42,791 nucleotides of DNA from assembly GCA_002699445.1 (NCBI GenBank), contig PAAU01000014.1:1-42791 (forward strand). Reading direction: 5' to 3'. The translations under genes were made by a program, and so were the position numbers. How positions within the stretch are numbered: the first letter of the stretch is position 1; each line of letters begins with the position of its first letter. This document shows, piece by piece, positions 42,468 to 42,791 of the stretch. Under the pieces are notes generated by a model. The model saw only the letters and a program-made list of their open reading frames with translations, was not told where the DNA came from and ran no database searches. This stretch comes from Micrococcales bacterium (GTDB lineage Bacteria; Actinomycetota; Actinomycetes; S36-B12; GCA-2699445).

Positions 42468-42791
42468 CAATCGGGCTATCGTCGGCTGCGGTTCGGTCGC
42501 TGCGGTTGCGGGTCAGAGCTCGAAATAGTGCAAATGCGATCGCACTCGTGGCCGCGACTCCCAGTAGACCCGCTACGCTTGCCGACCAACTTTGATCGTC
42601 TAATCCAGAAACCCCGTAGTCGGCAAAAGGCGAATCGGCTGTGGCCGAATCCTCACCAGTGCTGGCCACCCCGGTGTCCTCAGCCACGCGCTCCAACCCA
42701 TCCGGACTCGTGCTCACGTACATGGTTGCACCCGCTGCAAGCAGAACTGACAACCCCATACCGGCGATAAGGATTAGGGCGACCGCACGAC
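42460..42791 (-). CDS. PDGLE-domain component (CbiN-like or CbiM C-terminus), cut by window edge
   Basis: Open from the right edge to the stop at 42460 (110 codons visible). A hydrophobic helix (VALILIAGMGLSVLLAAGAT) leads to YVSTSPDGLERVAEDTG, the PDGLE motif; PFADYGVSGLD and a second helix (VAGLLGVAATSAIAFALF) follow. PDGLE domains occur as CbiN-like proteins or fused to the C-terminus of CbiM, the metal-binding subunit. The start lies outside the window. The stop overlaps the CbiQ start. Confidence 0.8.
   Translation of the reverse strand, partial: RAVALILIAGMGLSVLLAAGATMYVSTSPDGLERVAEDTGVASTGEDSATADSPFADYGVSGLDDQSWSASVAGLLGVAATSAIAFALFRALTRNRSDRTAADDSPIDG

Overview
The window looks like a chromosomal segment of an uncultured, mid-GC actinobacterium (Actinomycetota). 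The support is an MprA/MprB-type two-component pair, a DUF3618 protein, a class III aminotransferase of the type common in actinobacteria, AlkB with a rubredoxin, an oligoribonuclease, and several genes whose start codon sits six bases after a TANNNT-like -10 box, as in leaderless actinobacterial transcripts. No CRISPR array, insertion sequence, prophage or rRNA was seen.

Left edge, 1-5290: a ribosomal peptide natural product locus of the TOMM (thiazole/oxazole-modified microcin) class. On the minus strand lie a precursor peptide with a nitrile-hydratase-like leader (NHLP), a strong hairpin, a fused cyclodehydratase (E1-like plus YcaO) and the start of a SagB-type dehydrogenase cut by the window edge. 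Divergent on the plus strand lie a luciferase-like flavin oxidoreductase and a second NHLP precursor. Both precursors end in a Cys/Ser/Thr-rich core sharing CTGAVSH-D/E-TW. This is the most interesting system in the window.

5291-12871: a small lipoprotein; a secreted PepSY-like repeat protein followed by a response regulator and a sensor kinase; then an alkane hydroxylase operon (alkB, rubredoxin, TetR regulator) divergent from a class III aminotransferase, with an inverted repeat over the alkB promoter. 12872-21118, all minus strand: a 1566-residue surface protein with a von Willebrand A domain and a PANTG sorting-type tail, a glutaryl-CoA-dehydrogenase-like enzyme, an SRPBCC protein and an iron-sulfur photolyase/cryptochrome.

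21208-32477: ammonium transporter plus PII protein; an H-NOX heme sensor overlapping a hybrid kinase with an eroded ATP-binding domain; a Na+/H+ antiporter fused to a UBP-type zinc finger; a membrane alpha/beta hydrolase; a ClC-family channel/transporter; a DUF429 protein; glycerol kinase. 32819-37155: universal stress protein, oligoribonuclease, tRNA-His, the 5-oxoprolinase genes (pxpA-pxpB fused, then pxpC), and tRNA-Lys with a terminator. 37244-42791, minus strand: a lipoprotein, a stretch rich in short hairpins, acetoacetyl-CoA synthetase, a GroES-like protein with a DUF3618 partner, and the ATPase, CbiQ and PDGLE components of a cobalt/nickel ECF transporter running off the right edge.

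All functional calls rest on motifs read by eye. Start codons were chosen from ribosome binding sites, overlaps with neighbours and family N-termini.
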